This document shows positions 9,556 through 17,254 of a stretch of 64,000 nt of DNA, in pieces; positions within the stretch are counted from its first letter, which is position 1; every line of letters begins with the position of its first letter. Position numbers and translations under genes: made by a program. The notes beneath the pieces are model-generated. The model saw only the letters and a list, made by a program, of their open reading frames with translations, searched no databases and was not told where the DNA came from. The DNA is from CAVVJA01 sp963809815 (GTDB taxonomy: Bacteria; Actinomycetota; Actinomycetes; Mycobacteriales; Jatrophihabitantaceae): the NCBI GenBank assembly GCA_963809815.1, contig CAWELM010000001.1, positions 62,001 to 126,000 of the forward strand, written 5' to 3'.

Positions 9556-10497
9556 TCAGGCCTGGGCTGGCAACGCGGGGGCGAAAAACTCGGTGAGCAG
9601 TTGGTTGACGCGGTCAGCCTCGTCGTGATGGACCCAATGGGAGGCGCCGGGCAGCCGCTCGACGCGGTCGAGGTTGGGTACGTCGTCGTGCTCGGGCTCG
9701 GCTAGTTCGGGGCCGAGATAGCCATCGTCCTCCCCCCAGATGACCAGGGTGGGCGCGCTGATGGGGCGGATCAGCTCGTCGGCGCGCTTGGGCGGAGTTC
9801 GCACCGAGGACCGGTAGTAGTTGATCATCCCGGTTGCCGCGCCAGGCTGAGACCATGCCTCGATGTAGCGGTCGAACTCCTCCGGCGTGAAAGCCGGGTG
9901 GGCGTCGCGCAGGAAGTGCCGGAAGAAATGCCAGTTGTCGGCGCGCACGACGGATTCGGGCAGCTCCGGGAGATCGAAGAAGAAGAAGTACCAGGACTTG
10001 CGGAGCTGGCCCGGGTGGTGCAGTCCCTGGGAGAGCTTGCGCGGGTGGGCCGCGTTGAGGATGGCCAGCCGGTCCACGACCTCGGGGAAGTTCATCGCGG
10101 TGGCCCAGGCGATGGTTCCGCCCCAGTCGTGACCAACCAGCAGCGCGGACTCGGCGCCCCGATCGTGGATGAGGCCGCGGATGTCGGTGGCCAGCTGACG
10201 GGTGTCGTACGCTGCGACGCCGTCGGGCTTCGATGACAGGTTATAGCCGCGCGTGTCAGGTGCGACGACCCGGAATCCCGCTGCCGCGAGCGGCTGGATC
10301 TGCAGCCGCCAGCCGTACCAGAACTCGGGAAAACCGTGCAGCAGGACGATCAGCGGCCCATCCCCGGCCTCGACGTAATGCAGTCGTTGGTCGCCAACCT
10401 CGGCGTAGCCCTCACGAAGATCGCTGCCCTCGAGTCCTGGCACCTGCTGCTCCTTTATCCCGCTTGCGCTCCCGCTGCGGTCGTCGGTTGTACTCAC
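9556..10497 (-). CDS. Alpha/beta hydrolase, epoxide hydrolase-like
   Basis: Soluble epoxide-hydrolase family protein of 313 residues. Oxyanion motif LLHGFPEFWYGWR, nucleophile elbow VGHDWGGTIAW with Asp as nucleophile, acid region VIWGEDDGYLG, and final His in LPGASHWVHHDEAD. The RGYNLSSKP segment and the cap with WSQPGAATGMINYYR are characteristic: the cap Tyr pair normally activates the epoxide ring. It is the first of three hydrolase genes on this strand (the middle one is broken), but gaps between them argue against one tight operon. Physiological substrate unknown. Confidence 0.9.
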   Translation of the reverse strand: MSTTDDRSGSASGIKEQQVPGLEGSDLREGYAEVGDQRLHYVEAGDGPLIVLLHGFPEFWYGWRLQIQPLAAAGFRVVAPDTRGYNLSSKPDGVAAYDTRQLATDIRGLIHDRGAESALLVGHDWGGTIAWATAMNFPEVVDRLAILNAAHPRKLSQGLHHPGQLRKSWYFFFFDLPELPESVVRADNWHFFRHFLRDAHPAFTPEEFDRYIEAWSQPGAATGMINYYRSSVRTPPKRADELIRPISAPTLVIWGEDDGYLGPELAEPEHDDVPNLDRVERLPGASHWVHHDEADRVNQLLTEFFAPALPAQA

Positions 10498-10924
10498 TGC
10501 CGCCTCCCTGGGACTGTGTCAGGCATACGCTAAGGATTTCCACCGCTGCGCGCCAGGGGAACTGGATAATTTCCCTTGTCGGCCTATCCGCAGTCCAGGG
10601 AGGCTGTTCGCCTATCGCGTGTGATGACCGCGCCGGTGAGCGATCGGCCAGAAATCGCGAATTACGGTGCGCCGCGAAACTTGCTTTTCTTGGCTAGCGC
10701 TGGGTCAGTGCATGCGGAAAGGTCAAAGCAATACGGCCCCTTGCCGTTGCTCATCTTGGAGATACGCGCTCACCGTCCGCAGAATGTCGGCCGCAAATCC
10801 GCGCCGTCGATCTGGAACACCGCCGCAGATATCACGACGAACACGGACGGATTCGCTAACTGCACCGGCACGGCACAGAGATCCCAGCTGTCGCGTGTTG
10901 CGCTCGTCGCCGACAAGGGGGTTG
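10498..10924. other. Gene-free stretch upstream of the epoxide hydrolase gene
   Basis: About 430 bases in which I find no protein that resembles a known family on either strand. The part next to 10498 should contain the promoter of the minus-strand hydrolase gene. Long open frames here are chance products of high GC. Confidence 0.5.
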
Positions 10925-11065
10925 GCAATTCGCGTTGCACGTGATGCCCTGCGGCCGATACTCGTGCGCAGCCGCTTTGGTGAATCCGTTGATCGCAGGC
11001 TTGTTCGTGATGTCGTAGCTGACCGCCGGCTTGTCGGCCTGCTTACCCTCGAACCCAGAAAACGT
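10925..11065 (-). pseudogene. Fragment of a short-chain dehydrogenase (active-site region)
   Basis: On the minus strand this stretch reads VSYDITNKPAINGFTKAAA then HEYRPQGITCNA. This matches the layout of the catalytic Tyr-x-x-x-Lys helix of short-chain dehydrogenases (usually AYxASKAAxxGFTKAxA...GIRVNA). The lysine spacing is off by one, and no Rossmann N-terminus or C-terminus flanks it, so it is a decayed internal fragment of about 45 codons. The family assignment rests on this segment only. Confidence 0.45.
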
Positions 11066-11144
11066 CCCGGGCCGGCGCTTGACGGAGAGGTCTTCCGAGG
11101 TCGACCAGCGATGCTAAGGCGAGGACCGATGACAGGAGCACACC

Positions 11145-11915
11145 ATGACCCTCGCGTTCGACGCCGACCTCTCCGCCCGCATCGAGGCCACCTACCGCAC
11201 GCCGGACGTCGTCGCCCAGCGCCGCACAATCCTCGACGTCCTCGATCCGCGGCCCGGCGAGAATGCCCTCGACATCGGTTCCGGGCCAGGGCTGCTTGCC
11301 GCGCAGATCGCCGAGCGCGTCCACCCTTCCGGCTCGGTGCACGGCCTCGACCCGAGCGAGAGCATGCTGGCGCTGTCCGCCGAGCGCGCGGCCACCGCGG
11401 GAGTCACGCTCGCTGCGGGCCTGGCGACCGAGCTGCCCTACGTCGACTCGGCGTTCGACATCGTGACCGCCACCCAGGTGTACGAGTACGTCCCGGACAT
11501 GCCTACCGCGCTGGCCGAGGCCCGACGAGTGCTGCGCCCCGGCGGGCGGCTACTCGTGCTCGACACCGACTGGGACTCGGTCGTGTGGCACTCTTCCAAC
11601 TCGGAACGCATGCGTCGCGTCCTTGCCGCGTGGAACGAGCACCTCGCCGACGCGCACTTACCGCGCCGGCTGAACCGGCTGCTCACCGAGGCCGGGTTCA
11701 CCGTCGCCCGCTGCGAGGTTGTCCCACTCCTCAACCGCAGCTACCACCTGCAGACTTACAGCGCCGGGCTGATCGGTTTCATCGCAGGGTTCGTACCCGG
11801 CCGCGCCGGCCTGACGGTCGACGACGTCGAGGCCTGGCGCGCGGACCTCGAAGCTCTCGGGCTCGACTACTTCTGTAGCGTCAACCGATATCTGTTCCTC
11901 GCGGTCGCCGCATGA
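11145..11915 (+). CDS. SAM-dependent methyltransferase (class I, type 11)
   Basis: Class I methyltransferase, 256 residues. Motif I is ALDIGSGPGLLAAQIA (about 41-56), the SAM ribose acid follows in VHGLDPSESML, motif II/III is AFDIVTATQVYEYV and motif IV is RRVLRPGGRLLVLDTD. The C-terminal third (EAGFTVARCEVVPLLN, then YSAGLIGFIAGF) resembles small-molecule methyltransferases related to the UbiE and arsenite groups, but it has no extra cysteines for arsenic. Its stop overlaps the next start as ATGA, so the two proteins are likely made together. The start is ATG after AGGAGCACACC, a good ribosome site. Confidence 0.88.
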   Translation: MTLAFDADLSARIEATYRTPDVVAQRRTILDVLDPRPGENALDIGSGPGLLAAQIAERVHPSGSVHGLDPSESMLALSAERAATAGVTLAAGLATELPYVDSAFDIVTATQVYEYVPDMPTALAEARRVLRPGGRLLVLDTDWDSVVWHSSNSERMRRVLAAWNEHLADAHLPRRLNRLLTEAGFTVARCEVVPLLNRSYHLQTYSAGLIGFIAGFVPGRAGLTVDDVEAWRADLEALGLDYFCSVNRYLFLAVAA

Positions 11916-12595
11916 GCAGTCGCCACGGCTCGCAACAAGGGTTAGGAGACGGTCACGCACTGCGACGACACACCGTCGGCCAGGCCTGGCTCGCGGTAGC
12001 CGAATCGATCCTGTCCTCAGGCGCCGCGAGCAGCTGGGACGGCGAACCCATGCTCGAAGTGCTCCAGCTGACGCTCGTCGTCGATCAACCACAACCGACC
12101 GACCCGATCATCGAACGATTCGCCAGCGCCAAACGCCTGGCCTGGATGCATACGAACTTTCACGATCCCAGTCGCGTAGCCGAACTCGGCGACGCCGATA
12201 GCTACGCCACCCGCCTCTACGACTACGCGCATAGCGGTAGGAACCAGCTCGCTTGGGTCGTCGACCGGCTCCGCGACGACCCGCGCACCCGCAACGCCAC
12301 CATCACTACTCTCCAGCCGCTGACCGACACCAGCTACATCCCGTGCGTCAGCCTCCTCGACTTCTGGATCAACCACGGCGCACTGCAGCTCGCCGTCTAC
12401 GCGCACGGGATCGATTTCGGCACCAAGGGCAACGCCAACCTGATCGAACTCGCGCACATCCACCACCGCGTCGCCACCGAGCTGGGCCGGCCGGTCGGCG
12501 CACTGACCTTCCTCATCAAGTCGGCGCATATCTACGACACCGAACTCGACGCCATGCGCGCAATCACCGCCGCCGCACCCCAACTCCAGCGCTAG
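11912..12595 (+). CDS. Thymidylate-synthase-fold protein (putative pyrimidine-nucleotide modifying enzyme)
   Basis: A 227-residue relative of thymidylate synthase. Motifs align with E. coli ThyA at a constant offset of one: catalytic Cys145 (IPC; Cys146), Asp168 (Asp169), Asn176 (Asn177), and His206-x-Tyr208 (His207-x-Tyr209). Upstream, GRNQLAWVVDRLRDDPRTR follows the ThyA pattern around its phosphate-binding arginines. The Arg-Ser pair that contacts the dUMP phosphate is replaced by His165-Gly166. The folate-contacting N-terminus and C-terminal tail are short. Known side branches of this fold are nucleotide hydroxymethylases and antibiotic-pathway enzymes. ATGA overlap with the methyltransferase suggests joint action. 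The fold is well supported; the reaction is not known. Confidence 0.7.
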   Translation: MSSRHGSQQGLGDGHALRRHTVGQAWLAVAESILSSGAASSWDGEPMLEVLQLTLVVDQPQPTDPIIERFASAKRLAWMHTNFHDPSRVAELGDADSYATRLYDYAHSGRNQLAWVVDRLRDDPRTRNATITTLQPLTDTSYIPCVSLLDFWINHGALQLAVYAHGIDFGTKGNANLIELAHIHHRVATELGRPVGALTFLIKSAHIYDTELDAMRAITAAAPQLQR

Positions 12596-12859
12596 CCCTC
12601 GACATCCGCCCGCCACGTACAGCACCGCGCAGCGGCGGGGCACCGCAATGTCGTCAGCGACCGGGCGGTCAACCGCAACCGCGGCCGGCTAACGAGGCCA
12701 ACGGACTTGGAAATGCTGCCCGGTGCTGATCGAACCCGCCGCCACCCCACGGGAAAGCCGCTGATGAAGCGGCCTAGTCAGTCAGCTTTCAGCGCTTCCT
12801 GCAGCTCGCTGATGATTTCGTCGGTAGTGGCGTCTACCGTGCGCTTGACGACGGGGGCT
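12596..12859. other. Gene-free stretch with a short coding-like tail
   Basis: No intact gene. On the minus strand, 12778-12857 reads as a 25-codon tail (PVVKRTVDATTDEIISELQ...) closed by TGA and preceded directly by a stop codon. It may be the leftover end of a lost gene, but the family is not recognisable. Confidence 0.35.
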
Positions 12860-13023
12860 TACCATCTATGCCGCCCGGCCCGTGTACGAACACCGCCGCG
12901 GGTCCGTGCGGGGGCGAGCAGTGCGGTCAGGCGCGCACGTTCCTCGGCCCGGCCGACCAGGGCTGCGGCCACAGCAGCCGCCAGACGGTCTGAGACGGAA
13001 CCCCGCGGGCGGGGCTGGCTCAT
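12860..13023 (-). pseudogene. N-terminal remnant of an AAA/LuxR-type regulatory ATPase
   Basis: From an ATG at 13023 the minus strand reads into LVGRAEERARLTALLAPA, the typical opening of large regulatory ATPases of actinomycetes. After a one-base frame change it reads AVFVHGPGGID, the start of the P-loop (family consensus VHGPGGIGKT). The Walker lysine is lost and nothing of the remaining domain follows. The gene was cut within its P-loop. Recognition rests on these two adjoining motifs. Confidence 0.55.
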
Positions 13024-13248
13024 CCTGGCATGCTAGCTTCCGCGTCAGGCAACGTCGCGTAAGTAATCCGGCTTACGGATCTTGGAGTTACGACCAAGCG
13101 ATGCTTCGGAGTGCCGTCCTCGTGGGCCCAGCGCATAGCCGGCGATCGCCGCTTCCCGGGGGGTCGGAGCGGTAGTCGCTGCAGTCGGGGATGAAGTAGC
13201 GCAGCGAGGTGAACTCCAACCTCATCTGTGGTGAACGACAGAGTTCCA

Positions 13249-13746
13249 TCAACTCCCCCACGGACCACCGGGTGCGCGGTCGATCCGCTCGCTAGCCAGG
13301 GCGAGTTCCGCAACGAGAACGTCTGCATGGCGGGTGATCTCGTCAAACACCAATTCGAGGTAGCGATCGAAGTCCCCTTCGTCACGGGGAATCCGGCCAG
13401 CCTCGCCGATGTCCGCGACGTCCCACACCACCAGGGAGTCCGACGGCGTGAAGAGCGAACAAACCTCGTCGCGAACGATCTGGTTCACGCACACTGTCAG
13501 GTCCCCGGTGTCGAAGCGCTGCTGCGTAAGTTGGTCACCAAGGACCGGCTTCGCGAATTCGGCGACACCGTGCCGACGCAGCAGCTCTCGGATCCGCGGA
13601 ACGTTGGGGGCGTTGCGGTCACGATGGATGTCGGCCACCGTGCCGCTCGACATGACGGTGGTCTCGGGGATGCGGAGGGCGTTGATGTACGCCTCGGCGA
13701 TGACACTGCGCAGGACATTCCCGCGGCAGATGACGTGAATCAACAT
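13249..13746 (-). CDS. Low-molecular-weight protein tyrosine phosphatase-like protein
   Basis: Low-molecular-weight phosphatase fold of 165 residues from the ATG at 13746. The phosphate loop is HVICRGNVLRS: Cys7-x5-Arg13 is complete, with the family's Gly-Asn. The usual second loop cysteine (CxGNxCRS) is Leu12, so the redox protection found in many members is absent. Asn and Ser after the loop are kept, and the general-acid Asp is probably in VVWDVADIGE. Possible roles are protein phosphotyrosine removal or an arsenate-reductase-like reaction; the missing second Cys argues against the latter. It stands alone; upstream codons exist but lack a ribosome site. Confidence 0.75.
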   Translation of the reverse strand: MLIHVICRGNVLRSVIAEAYINALRIPETTVMSSGTVADIHRDRNAPNVPRIRELLRRHGVAEFAKPVLGDQLTQQRFDTGDLTVCVNQIVRDEVCSLFTPSDSLVVWDVADIGEAGRIPRDEGDFDRYLELVFDEITRHADVLVAELALASERIDRAPGGPWGS

Positions 13747-14041
13747 GCAAACACGATTGCAAATCGGTCGGATCAGCACGTTCCTATTTCGCGCCGCAGC
13801 CATCCGCGAAGATGTCAAGCCCGCCTTTTGCGCGCTCGGCGAAGCTACGCTCCTTCTCGCCGGAAGCCCCAGCCGGTGAGTGCGCGTTGATCGCGTCGTC
13901 GCGGCTGACGCCTAATGGCCCACCGCGACCTCATCGCGGTCCCGGATGCCGGAAAATCGTGACGTGGTGTCGGATCGGGCCGCCGCCGTTCGTGGAGAGG
14001 GTGGAGGGTGGTAGCAGAAGCCACCCGGGCAAGGAGGAGAC

Positions 14042-14407
14042 ATGACCGAGTACCTCATCGCCTTCAACGACGAGTGGGTGCCCGACCACACGGACGAGGA
14101 GCTGCGCGAGAAGTCCAAGGCTGTCAGGGCGTTGGTGGCAGAGATGAAGGCTGCCGGAGTCTTGATCTTCACCGGCGGCCTGGACGATGCTGCCCCCGTG
14201 TTCAGTGTCGACACGTCCAGCGGCACGCCGCTGTTCACCGATGGTCCGTTCATCGAGACCAAGGAACACCTCGGTGGCTTTGCTGTCGTGGATGTGGCCG
14301 ACGAGCAGGCGGCGCGGCTGTGGGCGGGAAAGATCGCGGCGGCCTGCGGTTGGCCGCAGGAGGTGCGACGCTTCCGGGTCCCCATGCAACTTCCAGAGAG
14401 CTCTTGA
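14042..14407 (+). CDS. YCII/DGPF-domain protein
   Basis: Small dimeric alpha-beta barrel protein of the YCII family, 121 residues. The core motifs are MTEYLIAFNDEW at the N-terminus, the strand FTGGLDDAAPVF, the signature DGPFIETKEHLGGF (about 76-89) and FAVVDVADEQAARLWA. DGPF proteins are often encoded beside ECF sigma factors, but none is present here. The start is ATG after AAGGAGGAGAC, a strong ribosome site. Biochemical role unknown. Confidence 0.85.
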   Translation: MTEYLIAFNDEWVPDHTDEELREKSKAVRALVAEMKAAGVLIFTGGLDDAAPVFSVDTSSGTPLFTDGPFIETKEHLGGFAVVDVADEQAARLWAGKIAAACGWPQEVRRFRVPMQLPESS

Positions 14408-14597
14408 CGGACTTCGGGCGTCCAGGCTCTACCGCCGCAGCAGCGACCGCATGCCTCAGTAATTCGGCAAAGTCCGGCGCTCAGGGAGTCCGCAAGCCAT
14501 CGCTGACCAGCGGTGGGGGTTCAGCTCGGACGGGACGGTCAGCGTTCAGCCGCGCAAATCGCCGCGATGCCAGACAAGGAAATATCGAGGAGTGCGG

Positions 14598-15242
14598 TTG
14601 ACGGATCCAGCGACGTACCCGAACGGGCTCGCCTTCGACGATGCCGACAGGCGCCTCGCTGGCGTCGACTCTGTGATGGCGACGCTCATTGGCCGGCTCG
14701 GTCCGATCGAGCTGCCGGTGGTCGAGTCGCCACCCGACTTATTTGGCTCGTTGATCATGGCGATCGTCAGACAACAGCTGGCGACGGCGGCCGCGGTGGC
14801 GATCTTTCATCGGCTGGTCGCCTACTTCGGTGGCTCTGTCCCGACACCTGCAGCGCTGATCAGCGCAGGCACCGATCTGCGGACGACAGTGGGGCTGTCC
14901 CACGCCAAGGAACACGCGATCCGTTCCCTCGCTGAGCAGGTCGACTCCGGCGATCTGGACCTGGACGGCTTGCACTCCCTGCCGGACGAGGAGGTTCGCC
15001 GATCATTGACCGCAGTGCCAGGAATAGGGCCATGGACGGCTGGAGTGTTCATGATGTTCCGCCTCGACCGGCAAGACGTCTTGCTCGCGGGCGATCTCGG
15101 CATCCGCAAGGGAGCGCAGATCACCTACCACCTTGATCACTTGCCGACTCCCCAGGCGATCGAGGTGATTGCTGCGCCGTGGCGGCCATACCGGACCCGC
15201 GGCTGCTTGTACCTGTGGGCCGCGGTTAGAGACGTTCGATAA
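14598..15242 (+). CDS. AlkA-like DNA-3-methyladenine glycosylase (HhH-GPD)
   Basis: Base-excision DNA glycosylase, about 214 residues, matching the catalytic half of AlkA. It carries a helix-hairpin-helix (TAVPGIGPWTAGVFMM, near 140-155) followed by the GPD region with the catalytic Asp in LLAGDLGIR. SLIMAIVRQQLATAAAVAIF is the conserved helix preceding it. Two starts compete: GTG at 14592 and TTG at 14598. TTG is preferred because AGGAG ends about five bases before it, whereas it would overlap GTG. It is expected to remove alkylated purines. No Ada domain or partner gene adjoins it. Confidence 0.85.
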   Translation: MTDPATYPNGLAFDDADRRLAGVDSVMATLIGRLGPIELPVVESPPDLFGSLIMAIVRQQLATAAAVAIFHRLVAYFGGSVPTPAALISAGTDLRTTVGLSHAKEHAIRSLAEQVDSGDLDLDGLHSLPDEEVRRSLTAVPGIGPWTAGVFMMFRLDRQDVLLAGDLGIRKGAQITYHLDHLPTPQAIEVIAAPWRPYRTRGCLYLWAAVRDVR

Positions 15243-15720
15243 TGGTCGCGTTGGCGAGACCAGTTCCACTCGTGCTCGTACTCGGCGGTGACCTCGGCCA
15301 CGACGGTTTCCTCGACACCGACGGTGAGCTCGACCCGACGCTGTCCGATTCGCCCACCTCGTCGGCAACCTCGATCGTCGTGCTCATGTCGAAGTTGCCG
15401 GGTTGACCGCGGCTTCGCCGACGACGTGGTCGTCGCCGAGAATGTGGTCCTCAGCGGTGGGCGTGAACTGGCAGCTGACCGCACCGGCATGCGGGCCGGT
15501 GCGTCCGGCTTAGTGTCAGGAAGGTGCCAGGGCCTCGCGCTCAGCACAAAAGAAGGCGGGCCGCCCGGCTGATCCGGCACGGCGCGCGCTGCTCGCTTCT
15601 GAGTATCAGGCAAGTGTCATTCCGCTCTGTCCTCATAGGAGTGCGAAGATCTTCGGGCCGGGCGGATCCTGAGTGATCAATGCGCGGACCGTGGGTAAGG
15701 ATCGAGAAGGGATGATCGAA
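15243..15720. other. Stretch without a recognisable gene
   Basis: About 480 bases. The minus strand contains VELTVGVEETVVAEVTAEY, which looks protein-like, but it is not flanked by a sensible gene and the family is not recognised. It may be a decayed coding fragment. Confidence 0.35.
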
Positions 15721-15873
15721 ATGGCAGCGCTTGGCCTGCTGCTAGTAATCGTCGTGATCGGCGCGGTCGTCTACATCAGTGGGATCGCGTGGCTAGCGCG
15801 GCTCGACGTACGCCAGGACGAGAGCCCGCCACCAGAGACGATCAGCCCGAACCTTCCCAATCTGTCTTCTTGA
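15721..15873 (+). CDS. Possible small single-pass membrane protein
   Basis: A 50-residue open frame from ATG 15721 with one clear hydrophobic helix (LGLLLVIVVIGAVVYISGIAW) followed by a charged, proline-rich tail ending PNLPNLSS. A GAGAAGGG ribosome site lies about nine bases upstream. Start codons at 15673 and 15712 are also possible. No homologue is recalled. The membrane helix and ribosome site are the only support. Confidence 0.4.
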   Translation: MAALGLLLVIVVIGAVVYISGIAWLARLDVRQDESPPPETISPNLPNLSS

Positions 15874-16145
15874 AAGCGCCAGGCGACATCGGCGAGTAGT
15901 TGCCGAACGCAGACGACCAGCCGAGCACCTCGCTTCTCTCATCTTGCTGACGGTTAGATGGCGGGCGATCTGCCGGTTGGTCAGACCGGCTGCGACGAGC
16001 TAAGTAGCTGACCTTGCCGGCAGGTCAGCGGCGAGACCTCCGCGTCACGTTTGAACGTGACGTCGCGGATCGCGACCAGGTGCGGTCGAAGTGCGAATCT
16101 CGTGGAGCGACTGGGACACGACCGGCGACTAAGAGGACGACGGGC

Positions 16146-16715
16146 CTACGTGCCTGGTGGTTTCCGCAGGATCCCTTCGACCTCGATGGTGATGTCGATG
16201 CGGTCGCCGACCATGACACCACCGCCCTCGAGGGAAACGTTGAACCTCATGCCGAAGTCGCTTCGGTTAAGCGATCCCGTCGCGGTGAACCCGGATCGCT
16301 GGTTGCCGTACGGGTCGGCGCCGAACCCGTTGACCTCGACTCGCAGCGGAACTTGCCGGGTTACCCCGTGCGCGGTCAGTTCACCGTCGAGGATGAACTG
16401 TTCGCCATCGAGTCGTAACCCGGTTGACCGGTAGGTCATCTGCGGATACTGGTCGACCTCGAAGAAATTCTTTGACCGAAGGTCGTCATCGCGAGTCGGA
16501 TTATTGGTGTCGATGGAAGTCATATCAATCGTCGCCGATGCCGACGAATCCCCGAGCTCGGGCGCGGTGACGAACGATCCTTCGAATCGGGTGAACCGGC
16601 CGCGGACCTTGCTCACCATCAGATGGCGAACACTGAAGCCGACCTCGGTGTGCAAGGGGTCGATATCCCACGTCCCGACCACATACCCGGGTATGTGAAT
16701 CTGTGCAGTGCTCAT
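16146..16715 (-). CDS. YceI-family lipocalin-like protein
   Basis: YceI-family beta-barrel that binds isoprenoid-type lipids in homologues, 189 residues. It shows the family landmarks: YVVGTWDIDPLHTEVGFSVR near the start, FFEVDQYPQMTYRST (about 90-104), the GELTAHGVTRQVPL turn, and SDFGM in the last third. No signal peptide is present, as usual for actinobacterial members. The start at 16715 is fixed by an ideal AGGAGG ribosome site a few bases upstream, and longer versions lack one. It is a single gene, probably monocistronic. Confidence 0.92.
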   Translation of the reverse strand: MSTAQIHIPGYVVGTWDIDPLHTEVGFSVRHLMVSKVRGRFTRFEGSFVTAPELGDSSASATIDMTSIDTNNPTRDDDLRSKNFFEVDQYPQMTYRSTGLRLDGEQFILDGELTAHGVTRQVPLRVEVNGFGADPYGNQRSGFTATGSLNRSDFGMRFNVSLEGGGVMVGDRIDITIEVEGILRKPPGT

Positions 16716-17072
16716 AGCTAGCCTCCTGCGGTATCTCAGGCGGTCGACGACATGATTGAGAGTTGAACGAAGCCTATACCACCGTGAACTCGCGATGCTC
16801 TCGTGTTGCAGGCCGCTGATCGGTGGGCCAATGAAGGCTCGGGACACGGCCCCGCCGCATCATCGGAAGTCGTCGTCAAGATCCACGCTGGCGACCAAAC
16901 CCGCGATGTCACTGGTGAGCTATCGGTCCGAGTCCTCGCTGACTGGGACGCTGGCGCCGCACATAAAGAGGCCGTCGCGATCGTTCGGCAATCGCACCTC
17001 CATGCGCCCTATTCGGCGCTCCGAACTCTGGGACCTTCGTCGAAGACAAGCGCTGATCAACATGCCAGGATT
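16716..17072. other. Gene-free stretch before the tRNA remnant
   Basis: About 360 bases without a recognisable gene on either strand. The right end abuts the truncated tRNA gene, so this stretch may be what replaced the tRNA 5' half. Confidence 0.45.
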
Positions 17073-17121
17073 CGTTTTCGTAATGCGTAGGTCGTCGGTT
17101 CGATTCCGACAGGCGGCTCCA
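17073..17121 (+). tRNA. 3' half of tRNA-Thr(CGU): probable attachment-site remnant
   Basis: The sequence from the anticodon loop (TTCGTAA, anticodon CGT) through the variable loop, a perfect five-pair T stem around TTCGATT (GTCGG/CCGAC), the acceptor strand AGGCGGC, discriminator T and encoded CCA is preserved. The 5' acceptor strand (GCCGCCT expected) and the D arm are missing, and the 5' side of the anticodon stem is degraded. This cannot be a working tRNA. A 3' tRNA half beginning at the anticodon loop is the standard footprint of integration by a tyrosine recombinase. The intact tRNA would be expected at the far end of the element, outside this window. Confidence 0.75.
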
Positions 17122-17254
17122 GGTCAGAGGCCCAAAACTCGGGACGTCTGGCAATCGGCCAATCCGCGCTGAGCTGTATCAGCGGTACGGCGCCGCAGGA
17201 GTGATCACTTTGCGGCATTTCCGCGCGGTCGCCGCGTGCCTGGTGCGGTCAGGC

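Noticed and set aside
10667..11878. 403-codon plus-strand frame
   Set aside because: It overlaps the methyltransferase in another frame and reads mostly Arg/Pro/Ala; no family resemblance.
16909..17154. Minus-strand frame containing SRLSESNRRPTHYENES
   Set aside because: This well-known spurious peptide is the antisense translation of a tRNA 3' end; it led to the tRNA-Thr remnant instead.
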